From positions 2,418,001-2,482,000 of the forward strand of contig NZ_JADZGI010000001.1 of assembly GCF_015865035.1 (NCBI RefSeq): a stretch of DNA of 64,000 nucleotides, in the 5' to 3' direction. Both the position numbers and the translations under genes were made by a program. The DNA comes from Novosphingobium aureum. Lineage in GTDB: Bacteria; Pseudomonadota; Alphaproteobacteria; Sphingomonadales; Sphingomonadaceae. Positions within the stretch are counted from its first letter, which is position 1. Every line of letters begins with the position of its first letter. Under the pieces are notes generated by a model. That model was not told the DNA's origin, searched no databases, and was given only the letters and a program-made list of their open reading frames with translations. Positions 19,491-28,280 of this stretch are shown here, one piece after another.

Positions 19491-19567
19491 GGCGCGCCTC
19501 CGCGATGCGAAGAGGCGCGCCTGCATTGCCGGTTCAGGCAAGGCCCTGCGCATGCGGCGGCAGGGCC
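19491..19567 (-). repeat. Two perfect hairpins between gcvH and gcvPA
   Basis: The first stem pairs GGCGCGCCTC (19491-19500) with GAGGCGCGCC (19512-19521). The second pairs GGCCCTGC (19542-19549) with GCAGGGCC (19560-19567) and starts 7 bases after the gcvH stop. Neither is followed by a T-run. They may protect the gcvT-gcvH message or reduce read-through into gcvPA-PB. Confidence 0.6.
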
Positions 19568-19573
19568 ATGCGA

Positions 19574-19942
19574 TCAGAGGCCTTCGACGTATTTCTTGTA
19601 GGCGGCCTCGTCCATCAGCTCTTCGAGTTCTGCCGCATCCGAAAGGGTGATGCGGAACAGCCAGCCGCCGACTTCGGCGTCGGTGTTGACCAGCTCGGGC
19701 TCGTCGGCGAGCGCGTCGTTGGACTCGGTGATGGTGCCCGAAACCGGGGTGTAGACGTCACTGGCGGCCTTGACCGAGTCGACGACGGCAACCGAGTCGC
19801 CCTTGGCGACTTCGCCCTCTTCAGGAAGGTCGACGAAGGTGATGTCGCCGAGCTGGCCCTGTGCGTAGTCGGTGATGCCGACGGTGCCGAGGTCGCCCTC
19901 GACTTCGATCCACTCATGGTCCTCGGAATAATAGGTAGGCAT
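19574..19942 (-). CDS. gcvH: Glycine cleavage system H protein
   Basis: This 122-residue lipoyl carrier shuttles the aminomethyl group between the P, T and L proteins. The lipoylated lysine is K58 in VVDSVKAASDVYTPVSG; the N-terminal YYSEDHEWIEVEGD is standard. The usual glutamate before SVKA is aspartate here, a conservative change. It starts 12 bases after gcvT. Confidence 0.97.
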   Translation of the reverse strand: MPTYYSEDHEWIEVEGDLGTVGITDYAQGQLGDITFVDLPEEGEVAKGDSVAVVDSVKAASDVYTPVSGTITESNDALADEPELVNTDAEVGGWLFRITLSDAAELEELMDEAAYKKYVEGL

Positions 19943-19954
19943 CGGGAAGGCTCC

Positions 19955-21139
19955 TCAGCGGAAATAACGGTTGGGAACGAAAGGCATCGGTGCGACCGTC
20001 GCAGCGAGACGCTTGTTGCGCACCTCGATGGTCAGCTCGGTCCCGTCGGCGGCGAGCGCGGTATCGACGTAGGCCATGGCAATGGGATGCTGCAGGCTCG
20101 GCGCGAAGCCGCCCGAGGTGACGACGCCGACCTCGGTCTCGCCGTGAAGCACGCGCGCACCCTCGCGCGCGGCCATGCGACCGGTCAGGGTCAGGCCGAC
20201 GCGCTTGCGCGCGGTACCCTCGGCGATGTCGCGCTGCACGCGCTCGGCTCCGGGGAAACCACCTTCGCTGCGGCGACGCTTGTTGACGCCGAACAGCAGG
20301 CCGGAATCGACCGGACCGTGCTCGGGGTCCATGTCGTGACCGTAGAGCGGCAGCCCCGCCTCGAGACGCAGCGAATCGCGTGCGCCAAGGCCGATCGGGT
20401 GAACTTCGTCCTCGCCGCAGATCAGCGAGGCGACATGCGCCGCGGCCTCGCCGGGGATCGCGATTTCGAAACCGTCCTCGCCGGTGTAGCCCGAGCGGCT
20501 GATCCAGGCATCGACGCCGCCGAGCGTGAAGGCAGCGCCCTTCATGAACTTGAGGTCGGCAAGCGCGGTCTCGCCCTCGACCAGACGTTCGAGCACGGCG
20601 AAAGCCTTGGGACCTTGCAGCGCAAGCAGCGCGCTGTCGTCGAGGTGGTTGAGGTTGACCTCATCGGGCAGCAACTCGCGCAAGGTGCCGATGTCGTCCC
20701 ACTTGGTCGCGCCATTGACGACGAGGTAGAAACCTTGTGCCCAGCGCGTGACCATCAGGTCGTCGAGAATTCCGCCATTCTCGTCGAGCAGCAGCGAGTA
20801 GCGCACCGAGCCATGCTTGAGCGTCGAGAGATCGATCGGCAGTGCAGCCTCAAGCGCGGCATCGAGATCGAGCGAGGCGCCCTCTTCGAGGCTGACGTAG
20901 AGCTGGCCCATGTGGCTGACGTCGAACAGGCCGGCGCTCTCGCGGGTCCACAGGTGTTCGGCCATGATGCCGCCACCCTCACCGTCGTACTGGACCGGCA
21001 TCATGTAGCCGGCGAACTCGACCATCCGGCCGCCCTGCTCGCGATGCCAGGCATCGAGCGGCAGCAGCAAGGTCTCGATCGGTTCGAGACCTTCGGCCTC
21101 GTCGAGCGGATTCACGTCAGTGGAAGGCTTTTCACTCAA
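19955..21139 (-). CDS. gcvT: Glycine cleavage system T protein (aminomethyltransferase)
   Basis: This folate-dependent enzyme of about 394 residues releases ammonia from the H-bound intermediate and makes methylene-tetrahydrofolate. Conserved blocks are MVEFAGYMMPVQY, LFDVSHMGQ, SRSGYTGEDGFEI and GLGARDSLRLEAGLPLYGHD. I prefer the TTG at 21137-21139 because GGAG lies 7 bases upstream; a GTG at 21154 would add five residues and has no binding site. It is the first gene of the operon, directly behind the glycine riboswitch. Confidence 0.94.
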   Translation of the reverse strand: MSEKPSTDVNPLDEAEGLEPIETLLLPLDAWHREQGGRMVEFAGYMMPVQYDGEGGGIMAEHLWTRESAGLFDVSHMGQLYVSLEEGASLDLDAALEAALPIDLSTLKHGSVRYSLLLDENGGILDDLMVTRWAQGFYLVVNGATKWDDIGTLRELLPDEVNLNHLDDSALLALQGPKAFAVLERLVEGETALADLKFMKGAAFTLGGVDAWISRSGYTGEDGFEIAIPGEAAAHVASLICGEDEVHPIGLGARDSLRLEAGLPLYGHDMDPEHGPVDSGLLFGVNKRRRSEGGFPGAERVQRDIAEGTARKRVGLTLTGRMAAREGARVLHGETEVGVVTSGGFAPSLQHPIAMAYVDTALAADGTELTIEVRNKRLAATVAPMPFVPNRYFR

Positions 21140-21164
21140 GGCACAACTCCGCACAGATCGGTAA

Positions 21165-21412
21165 CACCATTAACAGGTGCCCCCTCTGTCACGGAAGCCT
21201 GAGAGTTTTCCCGAGGCAAGCCGGAATTCCGGCCAGTCGCGGTTACACCGTCGGCGGCCTGCCCCGAAATCGGGACGAGGCACTTTCCAGAGTATCGCTA
21301 TCGACGGGCGCGGTCCTTTTGCCTGAGAGTTTCCGGGGCGGTTGCTCCTTCGGCGCCTCTTCGATTCCCTTCCCGGACAGGTCCGGTCGCGAATCGGCGA
21401 GATCTCTCCCGC
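21165..21412 (-). promoter_or_regulatory. Tandem glycine riboswitch controlling gcvTHP
   Basis: On the minus strand, GGGAGAGATC (21401-21410) opens the first aptamer. It carries the conserved GGCGCCGAAGGAGCAACC core (about 21341-21357) and ACTCTCAGGC (21321-21330). A second aptamer has the related GACGGTGTAACCG core (about 21241-21253) and closes with CTCTCAGGC (21197-21205). This doubled arrangement is the hallmark of cooperative glycine riboswitches. A small hairpin CACC/GGTG at 21165-21179 lies between the second aptamer and the gcvT ribosome-binding site and could be the expression platform. Such elements usually turn gcv expression on when glycine is abundant. Confidence 0.95.
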
Positions 21413-21483
21413 GCTGCCAGCGATTGACCGCGCATTGCTGCACACGGCGAAGCCTGTCAACGCCGCACGCCCCCAAAAAGACG

Positions 21484-22161
21484 CTATTCCCCGAAGCGAA
21501 GCTCCGCCCTTCGGATGCCGTCGTATTCGTGAACGAAGCGCCCTTTCGCGTTCTCGAGCGCGAGGCCGAGCAACGAGCGCCCCATCCTTATCGCGCGAAC
21601 AGAGCGGAAGCGGCGCGCCTTGCCGTGCAGCACGGCAAGATTGGCAAGTGGCCCCAGAATTTGCCCCAGCCCCTCGAGTTTGCGCTTCTCGGCGCGCTTG
21701 CCAAGCAGGAGGCCGGGGCGAACGACGTCGAGTCGCTCGAAGCCCAGTTTCATGAGCGCGACCTCGGTCTCGCCCTTCACCGAGAGATAGAAGTTGCGGC
21801 TCGCGCTGTCCGCGCCGACCGAGGAAACGAGCACGAAGTGCGCAATCCCGCAGGCGCGCGCTGCCCTTGCAGTTGCGAGCACGAGATCGTGATCGACGGC
21901 GCGAAACGCCTTCTCGCTGCCTGCGCGCGCGATCGTGGTGCCCAGCGCGCATACCAGGACGTCGGCCCGGGCGGCCTCGATCAGTTCGCCCCAGCGCTCT
22001 GGCGCACCGACGAGCACTTCCATGCGTGCCCCCGCGGGGAGCGGCACTTCGCCGCGCGCGACCGCGATCAGGCGCAGGTCGTCGCGCCCCACCGCCGCCG
22101 CCATGACCGCGGAGCCGACGAGCCCGCTCGCCCCCACGAGACAGACACGCCGTACGGTCAT
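21484..22161 (-). CDS. NAD(P)-binding atypical SDR / NmrA-like protein
   Basis: This 225-residue protein has an N-terminal Rossmann motif VCLVGASGLVGSAV, the ALGTTIARAGSEKAFRAVDHDL block, the strand FVLVSSVGADSASRNFYLSVKGETE, and a short substrate part with VVRPGLLLG. This is the layout of HTATIP2/YtfG-type atypical short-chain dehydrogenases. The YxxxK-type pair (Y and K of FYLSVKGE) is present. The substrate is unknown; such proteins often act as redox sensors or nucleotide-sugar modifiers. It follows dgt by 15 bases on the same strand, suggesting co-transcription. Confidence 0.85.
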   Translation of the reverse strand: MTVRRVCLVGASGLVGSAVMAAAVGRDDLRLIAVARGEVPLPAGARMEVLVGAPERWGELIEAARADVLVCALGTTIARAGSEKAFRAVDHDLVLATARAARACGIAHFVLVSSVGADSASRNFYLSVKGETEVALMKLGFERLDVVRPGLLLGKRAEKRKLEGLGQILGPLANLAVLHGKARRFRSVRAIRMGRSLLGLALENAKGRFVHEYDGIRRAELRFGE

Positions 22162-22176
22162 GGTATCGCGATCCTC

Positions 22177-23346
22177 TCAGACATTGCGCAGGCCATCGGG
22201 CGTGCGCCCGTAGATGCGCTCGTGGCAGGTAATGGCGTAGCGGTCGGTCATTCCCGCGACGTAGTCGGCGATGTGGCGGCTGCGCTCGGGTTCCTGGCGC
22301 GGCATGTGATCGAGCCAGCTCTCCTCCATCAGCACCGCTTCCTGCGAGTAGGCGGAGTAGAGCTCGGCCAGCACGGCACGAGCCCGGCGCGCGGTCTCGA
22401 GCTGCTCGGGGTGGTAGTAGAGCTTCTCGTACATGAAGCGCTTGAAGGCACGTTCGCCCTCCTCCATCTCGGGCGAGAAGGCGATCAGCGCCCGGCCCGC
22501 GGCGCGCACCTCATCGACGCTGGTGATCCCGACGAGGCGCTTGCGGCTCTCGGCGACGAGATCGTTGACCATCGTTCCGATCTGGCTGCGCAGCAGCTCG
22601 GCCAGCTGGCGCTCGACCGGAACGCCGGGATAGCGCCGTTCGACCGCGGCCCAGTTCGCCTCGATGAACGGGTGTGCGAGCAGTTCGTCGAGATCGAGGA
22701 AACCGGCGCGCAGGCCATCGTCGATATCGTGGTTGTCGTAGGCGATGTCGTCGGACAGCGCGGCCACCTGCGCCTCGAGCGAGGCATGGGTGCCAAGGTC
22801 GAGATCGTAGGCCGCATTCAATTCGGCGAGAGCCCAGTTGGGGTTCTCGACCGGGCCGTTGTGCTTGGCGAGGCCCTCGAGCATTTCCCAGGTCAGGTTG
22901 AGCCCGTCGTGCTCGCAATAGGGGCTGTCGATGCGCATCAGCGTGCGCAGCGTATTGGCGTTGTGGTCGAAACCGCCCGCCTTGTGGAGCGCGGCATCGA
23001 GCGCATCCTCCCCGGCGTGCCCGAAGGGCGGGTGGCCGATATCGTGCGCGAGCGCGAGGCCTTCGGTCAGGTCCTCGTCGAGGCCGAGGATGCGTGCGAT
23101 GACGCGGGCAATCTGCGCGACCTCGAGGCTGTGAGTGAGGCGCACGCGGTAATGGTCGCCATCGGGCGCGATGAAGACCTGCGTCTTGTAGCGCAGCCGC
23201 CGGAAAGCGATTGAGTGGATGATGCGATCGCGGTCGCGCTGGTAGGGAGAGCGTTCGCCGCGGGCGAGGCCGTTCTCCATCGCGAATTCGCGCCCGCGCG
23301 AACGGGCCGGATCGGAGGCGTAGGGTGCTAGCGTCACGCTGGTCAA
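22177..23346 (-). CDS. dgt: Deoxyguanosinetriphosphate triphosphohydrolase-like protein
   Basis: This 389-residue HD-domain phosphohydrolase hydrolyses dNTPs to deoxynucleosides and triphosphate and thereby adjusts nucleotide pools. HD motif residues are H72 (RLTHSLEV), H101-D102 (HDIGHPPFGHAGED) and the later DDIAYDNHDIDDG. Its length fits the type-2 subfamily, shorter than E. coli Dgt. The start ATG at 23346 agrees with family N-termini (SRGREFAMENG, RSPYQRDRDRIIHS). Confidence 0.94.
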   Translation of the reverse strand: MTSVTLAPYASDPARSRGREFAMENGLARGERSPYQRDRDRIIHSIAFRRLRYKTQVFIAPDGDHYRVRLTHSLEVAQIARVIARILGLDEDLTEGLALAHDIGHPPFGHAGEDALDAALHKAGGFDHNANTLRTLMRIDSPYCEHDGLNLTWEMLEGLAKHNGPVENPNWALAELNAAYDLDLGTHASLEAQVAALSDDIAYDNHDIDDGLRAGFLDLDELLAHPFIEANWAAVERRYPGVPVERQLAELLRSQIGTMVNDLVAESRKRLVGITSVDEVRAAGRALIAFSPEMEEGERAFKRFMYEKLYYHPEQLETARRARAVLAELYSAYSQEAVLMEESWLDHMPRQEPERSRHIADYVAGMTDRYAITCHERIYGRTPDGLRNV

Positions 23347-23383
23347 TATTCCCGTTCTTTGCGCGGTGGGATGAAAGGAGCCC

Positions 23384-23701
23384 CTAGCGGGCCAGACCGG
23401 TCGAACACAAGACCGCCGCGCGTGTCGTGACCCGGATCGTCACCGGATCCTCGATGCCGCTCGCGGCCTCGCGCAAATCACGCAAGCTATGCTTCTCGCC
23501 CTCGAGCGAACGCAGTGCGATGAGTTGTGGCACCGAAAGCTCGCGCGCCATGCGCCCGGCAATGCAGGCGGAGACGCCCTCGCCCATGCCCGCCTCCTCG
23601 AAGGCAGAGCGCAGGTGCCACTCGGCGATGGCGGGGGCAGCGTAGTACCAGGCAAGGGCGGCGAGCGCGGCAAGCACCGCAAGGCGAACGAGCATCTTCA
23701 T
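23384..23701 (-). CDS. Hypothetical single-pass membrane or secreted protein
   Basis: This 105-residue protein has an N-terminal hydrophobic segment MLVRLAVLAALAALAWYYAAPAIA, either a signal peptide or an anchor. It is followed by a periplasmic domain with two cysteines (SACIAG and AVLCSTG) that could form a disulfide. I do not recognise a family. It lies 37 bases upstream of dgt on the same strand and 69 bases from the MgtC-like gene. Confidence 0.65.
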   Translation of the reverse strand: MKMLVRLAVLAALAALAWYYAAPAIAEWHLRSAFEEAGMGEGVSACIAGRMARELSVPQLIALRSLEGEKHSLRDLREAASGIEDPVTIRVTTRAAVLCSTGLAR

Positions 23702-23770
23702 CGCCCCGCGCCGTGCCCGCAGCGCAGCCGCGCGTCAATCGGGACATTGCCGTGAGTGCTCATGCTTCCC

Positions 23771-25042
23771 TCACTTCAGCCAGAGCAGGAGCGCGATACC
23801 TGCCAGCGAAGCCGCGATCGAGGCGAACAGCGGCCCTGCCGCGCGCCAGCGCAGCATTGTGCCTCCGGCCAGGGCAAAAGCCAGGACGCCCTTCACCGCA
23901 GTGTTGGCGAGAACCGGCACCGCGAGAAGGAGACCGGCCTGATCGGGCTCCATGAGGTCCATCGGCAGTCCCGCGAGAGTGAGCACGGCCGCATCGACGT
24001 CCCACATCCCGGTGAGACCCAGCACGACGACGATACCCTCGTCGCCGAAGCGCTCCAGCGCCCAGCGCGCAGGAATGGCGACGATGGCGACAGCGCCCGC
24101 GAGCAGCAGGGCCGGGCGGAAGTCGAGTGGGTTGGCCAAAGCGATCGCCTCGCCCTGCCCGCCAGCGCCAGTGCCGCCCCCCGAACGCGCGGCTAGCCAG
24201 GTCACTGCCCCGCCCACCACGAAGCCGGGAGTCATCGCCAATGCCAGCGAGGCACTGGTGTATGGCACGAGCAGGATCGCGAGCACCTGCACGCGCGCGA
24301 ACATGACCAGCGATGCAATCCCGATGCCTGCGATGAGCGCGCCTGCCGGTCCGTCTCCGGTATGGAGGCGACGCGCATAGGCCAGCGTCACCGCTGTCGA
24401 GGAAACCAGCGCGCCGAACAGCGCGGTGATGACGATGCCCTTGTCAGCCCCGAAGCGCCGCCCGACCACGTAACCGGCAAAGGACAGGCCGAGAACCACG
24501 ACGACGACCATCCAGATCTGGCGCGGGTTCCAGGCATCGAACGGTCCGTAGCCTGCATCCGGGAGCAGCGGCAGGACGACCAGCGCGACGATGGCAAAGC
24601 GCGCGATCGCCTCGACTTCCTTACGCTCGAGCCCCTTGAGCATGGCATGAGCCCGCCCGCGCGAGGCCAGTACCAGCGTGACGACAGCGGCAACTGCGAG
24701 CGCCTCGCTCACCAGCCCCTCGCCCGCGAGATAGCCCAGCACGAAAGTCATGATCCCGGCCAGCGTATTGGTGACCGAGAGGCTGGTCCTTTGCACCAGC
24801 TCGCCGCGATAGCCGAGAACGAGCGCGGCCACCACGCCAAGGCCCATGACAAGGCCCAGCGCCTGCGGAACACGCGCGGCAATGCCGCCGGCAAGCCCGA
24901 GCAGGCCGAACGTGCGCAGCCCGCTGACCCGGCCACCGTCCGCCGCCTCGCGCTGGCTCCAGCCACGCTCGATGCCGATGAGGATGCCAACCCCGAGAGC
25001 CGCCGCAAGAACGCGCAGCAAGTCCATGTCGAAACCGGTCAC
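23771..25042 (-). CDS. MgtC/DUF4010-family inner-membrane protein
   Basis: This 423-residue protein has about 12 hydrophobic segments. The first third matches MgtC/SapB proteins (ALGVGILIGIERGWSQRE, GLRTFGLLGLAGGIAA); the rest is the DUF4010 half (LVVLPLLPDAGYGPFDAWNPRQIWMVVVVV, GALVSSTAVTLAYARR). MgtC-like proteins are implicated in magnesium homeostasis and modulation of the F-type ATPase in other bacteria; the job of the fused form is unclear. ATG start at 25040-25042; a second ATG five codons downstream is possible. Confidence 0.85.
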   Translation of the reverse strand: MTGFDMDLLRVLAAALGVGILIGIERGWSQREAADGGRVSGLRTFGLLGLAGGIAARVPQALGLVMGLGVVAALVLGYRGELVQRTSLSVTNTLAGIMTFVLGYLAGEGLVSEALAVAAVVTLVLASRGRAHAMLKGLERKEVEAIARFAIVALVVLPLLPDAGYGPFDAWNPRQIWMVVVVVLGLSFAGYVVGRRFGADKGIVITALFGALVSSTAVTLAYARRLHTGDGPAGALIAGIGIASLVMFARVQVLAILLVPYTSASLALAMTPGFVVGGAVTWLAARSGGGTGAGGQGEAIALANPLDFRPALLLAGAVAIVAIPARWALERFGDEGIVVVLGLTGMWDVDAAVLTLAGLPMDLMEPDQAGLLLAVPVLANTAVKGVLAFALAGGTMLRWRAAGPLFASIAASLAGIALLLWLK

Positions 25043-25200
25043 CGCGCCGATGCTCTGGACGCGAAGGACCTGTACCGTGATACCTGCGCTGTCATGTAAA
25101 TAGCCCGCCTGTCCCTCAGTTCGGACCAGCTGCCATGACGCCCCCGCGTCGAGCCCTGCCCACCGACGCTTTGACGCGGGCAGGCGCGGCTCGTCAATGC

Positions 25201-25230
25201 AAAACGAGGCGCCCTTCGACGGGCGCCTCG
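25201..25230 (-). terminator. Rho-independent terminator after pntB
   Basis: A perfect 10-base stem CGAGGCGCCC (25205-25214) / GGGCGCCTCG (25221-25230) with a 6-base loop is followed on the minus strand by TTTT. It lies about 55 bases downstream of the pntB stop. Confidence 0.85.
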
Positions 25231-25285
25231 CTCCATTGTATCCTGAGTTGCGCGGCGCGTCCCTGACGGGCGGCCCGCAGGCGGA

Positions 25286-26788
25286 TCAGTCGTCCATGGC
25301 CTTGACGATGTCCTCGACCATCTTCTTTGCGTCGGCGAGCAACATCATGGTCTGGTCCATGTAGAACACGTCGTTGTCGACGCCGGCATAGCCCTGACCG
25401 CCCATCGAGCGCTTGATGAAGAAGATCGTCTTGGCCTTGTCGACGTCGAAGACCGGCATGCCGTAGATCGGCGAGGACTTCTCGGTCTTGGCTGCCGGGT
25501 TCACGACGTCGTTGGCACCGATGATGAAGGCAACGTCGGCCTGCGCGAACTCGGAGTTGATGTCCTCGAGCTCGAAGACCTCGTCGTAAGGTACGTTCGC
25601 CTCGGCCAGAAGCACGTTCATGTGCCCGGGCATGCGGCCCGCAACCGGGTGGATCGCGTACTTCACGTTGACGCCCGCTTCCTTGAGCACGTCGCCCATC
25701 TCGCGCAGGGCATGCTGGGCCTGCGCGACCGCCATGCCGTAGCCCGGAATGATGATGACGTTCTCGGCTTCCTTCATCAGGAAGGCCGCGTCCTCGGCCG
25801 AGCCGCGCTTCCACGGCCGCTGTTCGCCGCTGGCACCGCCACCGCCGCCGCCCGAAGCGTCGGCACCGAAGCCGCCGGCAATGACCGAGATGAAGGAGCG
25901 GTTCATCGCCTTGCACATGATGTACGAGAGGATCGCACCCGAGGAACCGACGAGCGCGCCGGTGATGATCATCGCGGTGTTGTGGAGCGTGAACCCCATC
26001 GCCGCGGCGGCCCAGCCTGAGTAGGAGTTGAGCATCGAGACGACCACCGGCATGTCCGCACCGCCGATCGGGATGATCAGCAGGAAGCCGATCACGAAAG
26101 CGGCGAGCGTGATGCCGAGGATGAGCATGCCCTCGCCCGGCCCCGCGCTCTCGCTCATCGCATAGACCGCGACCGCGCCGAGAATGCCGAGCAGGACCAC
26201 CAGATTGATGGCGTGACGTCCGGGCAGCAGGATCGGCGCACCGCCCATGTTGCCGTTGAGCTTGAGGAAGGCGATGATCGAGCCCGAGAAGGTGATCGCG
26301 CCGATGGCGATACCAAGACCCATCTCGATGCGGCTGGCGACCATGATCTGGCCCATCGGATCAAGGATCTCGAAAGCCCCCGGGTTGAGCCAGGCCGCAA
26401 GTCCCACCAGCACCGCGGCAAGGCCGACGAGCGAATGGAATGCAGCAACGAGCTGTGGCATCGCGGTCATGGCGATGCGCCGGGCAATGACGAAGCCGAC
26501 GATACCGCCGAGGAAGATGGCGATAGCGATCTCGGGCAGGCTGGCGATCTCGTGGGTGACAAGCGTCGTGACGACAGCGATACCCATGCCGATCATGCCA
26601 TAGCGGTTGCCCTGTCGGCTGGTGGTGGGGTGCGACAGCCCGCGCAATGCGAGAATGAAGCAGATGCCGGCAACGAGGTAGGCAAGAGCCACCCAGGGAT
26701 TGACCGGCGCGTGACCGGAAGCGACATCCGCTGCCGTGTCGATGGCGAGCCCCGGCATTGCCGAGGCGAGAAGACCGGATGCCGTCAT
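25286..26788 (-). CDS. pntB: NAD(P) transhydrogenase subunit beta
   Basis: This 500-residue subunit has about nine membrane helices (domain II), a glycine-rich linker (GADASGGGGGGASGE) and the C-terminal NADP(H)-binding domain III (ENVIIIPGYGMAVAQAQHALREM, GANDVVNPAAK, the family marker MPVFDVDKAKTIFFIKRSM). With PntAA and PntAB it uses the proton gradient to reduce NADP+ with NADH. Its ATG overlaps the pntAB stop by one base (TGATG), indicating coupling. The in-frame upstream extension is a shadow of pntAB. Confidence 0.96.
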   Translation of the reverse strand: MTASGLLASAMPGLAIDTAADVASGHAPVNPWVALAYLVAGICFILALRGLSHPTTSRQGNRYGMIGMGIAVVTTLVTHEIASLPEIAIAIFLGGIVGFVIARRIAMTAMPQLVAAFHSLVGLAAVLVGLAAWLNPGAFEILDPMGQIMVASRIEMGLGIAIGAITFSGSIIAFLKLNGNMGGAPILLPGRHAINLVVLLGILGAVAVYAMSESAGPGEGMLILGITLAAFVIGFLLIIPIGGADMPVVVSMLNSYSGWAAAAMGFTLHNTAMIITGALVGSSGAILSYIMCKAMNRSFISVIAGGFGADASGGGGGGASGEQRPWKRGSAEDAAFLMKEAENVIIIPGYGMAVAQAQHALREMGDVLKEAGVNVKYAIHPVAGRMPGHMNVLLAEANVPYDEVFELEDINSEFAQADVAFIIGANDVVNPAAKTEKSSPIYGMPVFDVDKAKTIFFIKRSMGGQGYAGVDNDVFYMDQTMMLLADAKKMVEDIVKAMDD

Positions 26789-27090
26789 CACTTGGCCTCC
26801 TTCTTCGCAGGCTTTTCCTTCTTCTTGTACATCGCGAGCATGCGTTCGGTGACCGCGAAGCCGCCGAAGATGTTGACGCTTGCCAGTACGACTGCAGCCA
26901 GCCCCAGCCACTTGGCTCCGGGGACCCCGGCAGCAGCACTGGCGACCAGCGCGCCAACGATGATCACGGAAGAAATCGCGTTGGTCACCGCCATGAGCGG
27001 CGTGTGCAGCGCGGGCGTGACCGACCACACCACGTAGTAGCCGACGAAGCACGCCAGCACGAAAATCGATAGAATGCTTATGAAGTCCAT
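26788..27090 (-). CDS. pntAB: NAD(P) transhydrogenase subunit alpha part 2
   Basis: This 100-residue membrane piece of the alpha subunit has three to four helices: MDFISILSIFVLACFVGYYVVW, NAISSVIIVGALVASAAAGV and WLGLAAVVLASVNIFGGFAV. The tail is basic (KKKEKPAKKEAK). The three-gene arrangement pntAA-pntAB-pntB is the Rhodospirillum-type split; E. coli fuses the first two. It lies 17 bases after pntAA. Confidence 0.95.
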   Translation of the reverse strand: MDFISILSIFVLACFVGYYVVWSVTPALHTPLMAVTNAISSVIIVGALVASAAAGVPGAKWLGLAAVVLASVNIFGGFAVTERMLAMYKKKEKPAKKEAK

Positions 27091-27107
27091 GTGGACTACC
27101 TCCCCCC

Positions 27108-28256
27108 TCAGCCGAGCAGTCGCTCGTTGACCACCTTGCCGCCCTTGGTCAGGCGGATGGCATTGCCGATTTCCTCGTCGAGGATCGGTTCCCCGGCTTC
27201 CTTGTCCCAGAAGGCGGAGAGAAAGTTGAACAGGTTGCGTGCGAAAAGCGCGGACGCGTCGGTGGGCAGATGTGCGGGCGTGTTCGACAGCCCGATGATC
27301 TTGACGCCATGCTTGACCACCAGTTCGTCGGCGACGGTGCCCTCGACGTTGCCGCCCTGAGGCGCCGCAAGATCGAAGATCACCGAACCCGGCTTCATCG
27401 TCGCGATCTGCGCATCGGTGATGAGGCGCGGGGCAGGACGCCCCGGGATCAGCGCGGTAGTGATGACGATGTCCTGCTTGGCGATGTGACTGGAGACCAG
27501 TTCGGCCTGCGCCTTCTGGTACTCCTCGCTCATCTCGGTGGCATAGCCGCCCGAGCCCTCGCCCTCGATCCCCGCGACGTTCTCGACGAAGATCGGCTTG
27601 GCGCCGAGCGACATGATCTGCTCTTTGGTCGCAGAGCGTACGTCGGTCGCCGAGACCTGCGCACCGAGACGTCGCGCGGTGGCGATGGCCTGTAGCCCCG
27701 CGACACCCACGCCCATGACGAAGCACTTGGCGGCACTCACCGTGCCCGCCGCGGTCATCATCATCGGGAAGGCCTTGCCATAGGTATTGGCCGCCATGAG
27801 AACCGCCTTGTAGCCAGCAAGGTTCGACTGGCTCGAAAGGATGTCCATCGACTGCGCACGGGTGATGCGCGGCATGAACTCCATCGCGAGAGCCTCCAGA
27901 CCAGCGGCGGCATAGGCATCGACGCGGGAACGACCGACGCCTTCGCCCTTGCCGAAGGGATCGAGCCCCGCAACGACCCAGGCACCGGGCGCGACGTTAC
28001 CCAGCAGCGCGGGGTCCGGCCCCTGCACGCCAAGCACGATCTGCGCACCGGCAGTTACCTCTTCGGCAGAACCGATGGTCGCGCCTGCGCTGCGAAACGC
28101 CTCGTCGGAAATACTGGCGTGGTCGCCTGCGCCGCTTTCCACGGCAACCGCTGCACCCAGCGCTGTGATCTTCTTGACGGTCTCGGGCGTCGCCGAGACA
28201 CGCGTCTCTCCTTTGGCGCGTTCCTTCAGGACCGCGACCTTCCTCTCCCCAGCCAT
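27108..28256 (-). CDS. pntAA: NAD(P) transhydrogenase subunit alpha part 1
   Basis: This 382-residue soluble NAD(H)-binding domain I belongs to the alanine dehydrogenase/PNT family. Features are KERAKGETRVSATPETVKK near the N-terminus, the RITRAQSMDILSSQSNLAGYKAV block and the dinucleotide fold FVMGVGVAGLQAIATARRLGAQVSATDVR. It is the first pnt gene; the small oxidase subunit gene lies 24 bases upstream on the same strand, so co-transcription is likely. Confidence 0.96.
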   Translation of the reverse strand: MAGERKVAVLKERAKGETRVSATPETVKKITALGAAVAVESGAGDHASISDEAFRSAGATIGSAEEVTAGAQIVLGVQGPDPALLGNVAPGAWVVAGLDPFGKGEGVGRSRVDAYAAAGLEALAMEFMPRITRAQSMDILSSQSNLAGYKAVLMAANTYGKAFPMMMTAAGTVSAAKCFVMGVGVAGLQAIATARRLGAQVSATDVRSATKEQIMSLGAKPIFVENVAGIEGEGSGGYATEMSEEYQKAQAELVSSHIAKQDIVITTALIPGRPAPRLITDAQIATMKPGSVIFDLAAPQGGNVEGTVADELVVKHGVKIIGLSNTPAHLPTDASALFARNLFNFLSAFWDKEAGEPILDEEIGNAIRLTKGGKVVNERLLG

Positions 28257-28280
28257 GTAGCCTGCCCCCTGTTCAATAAG

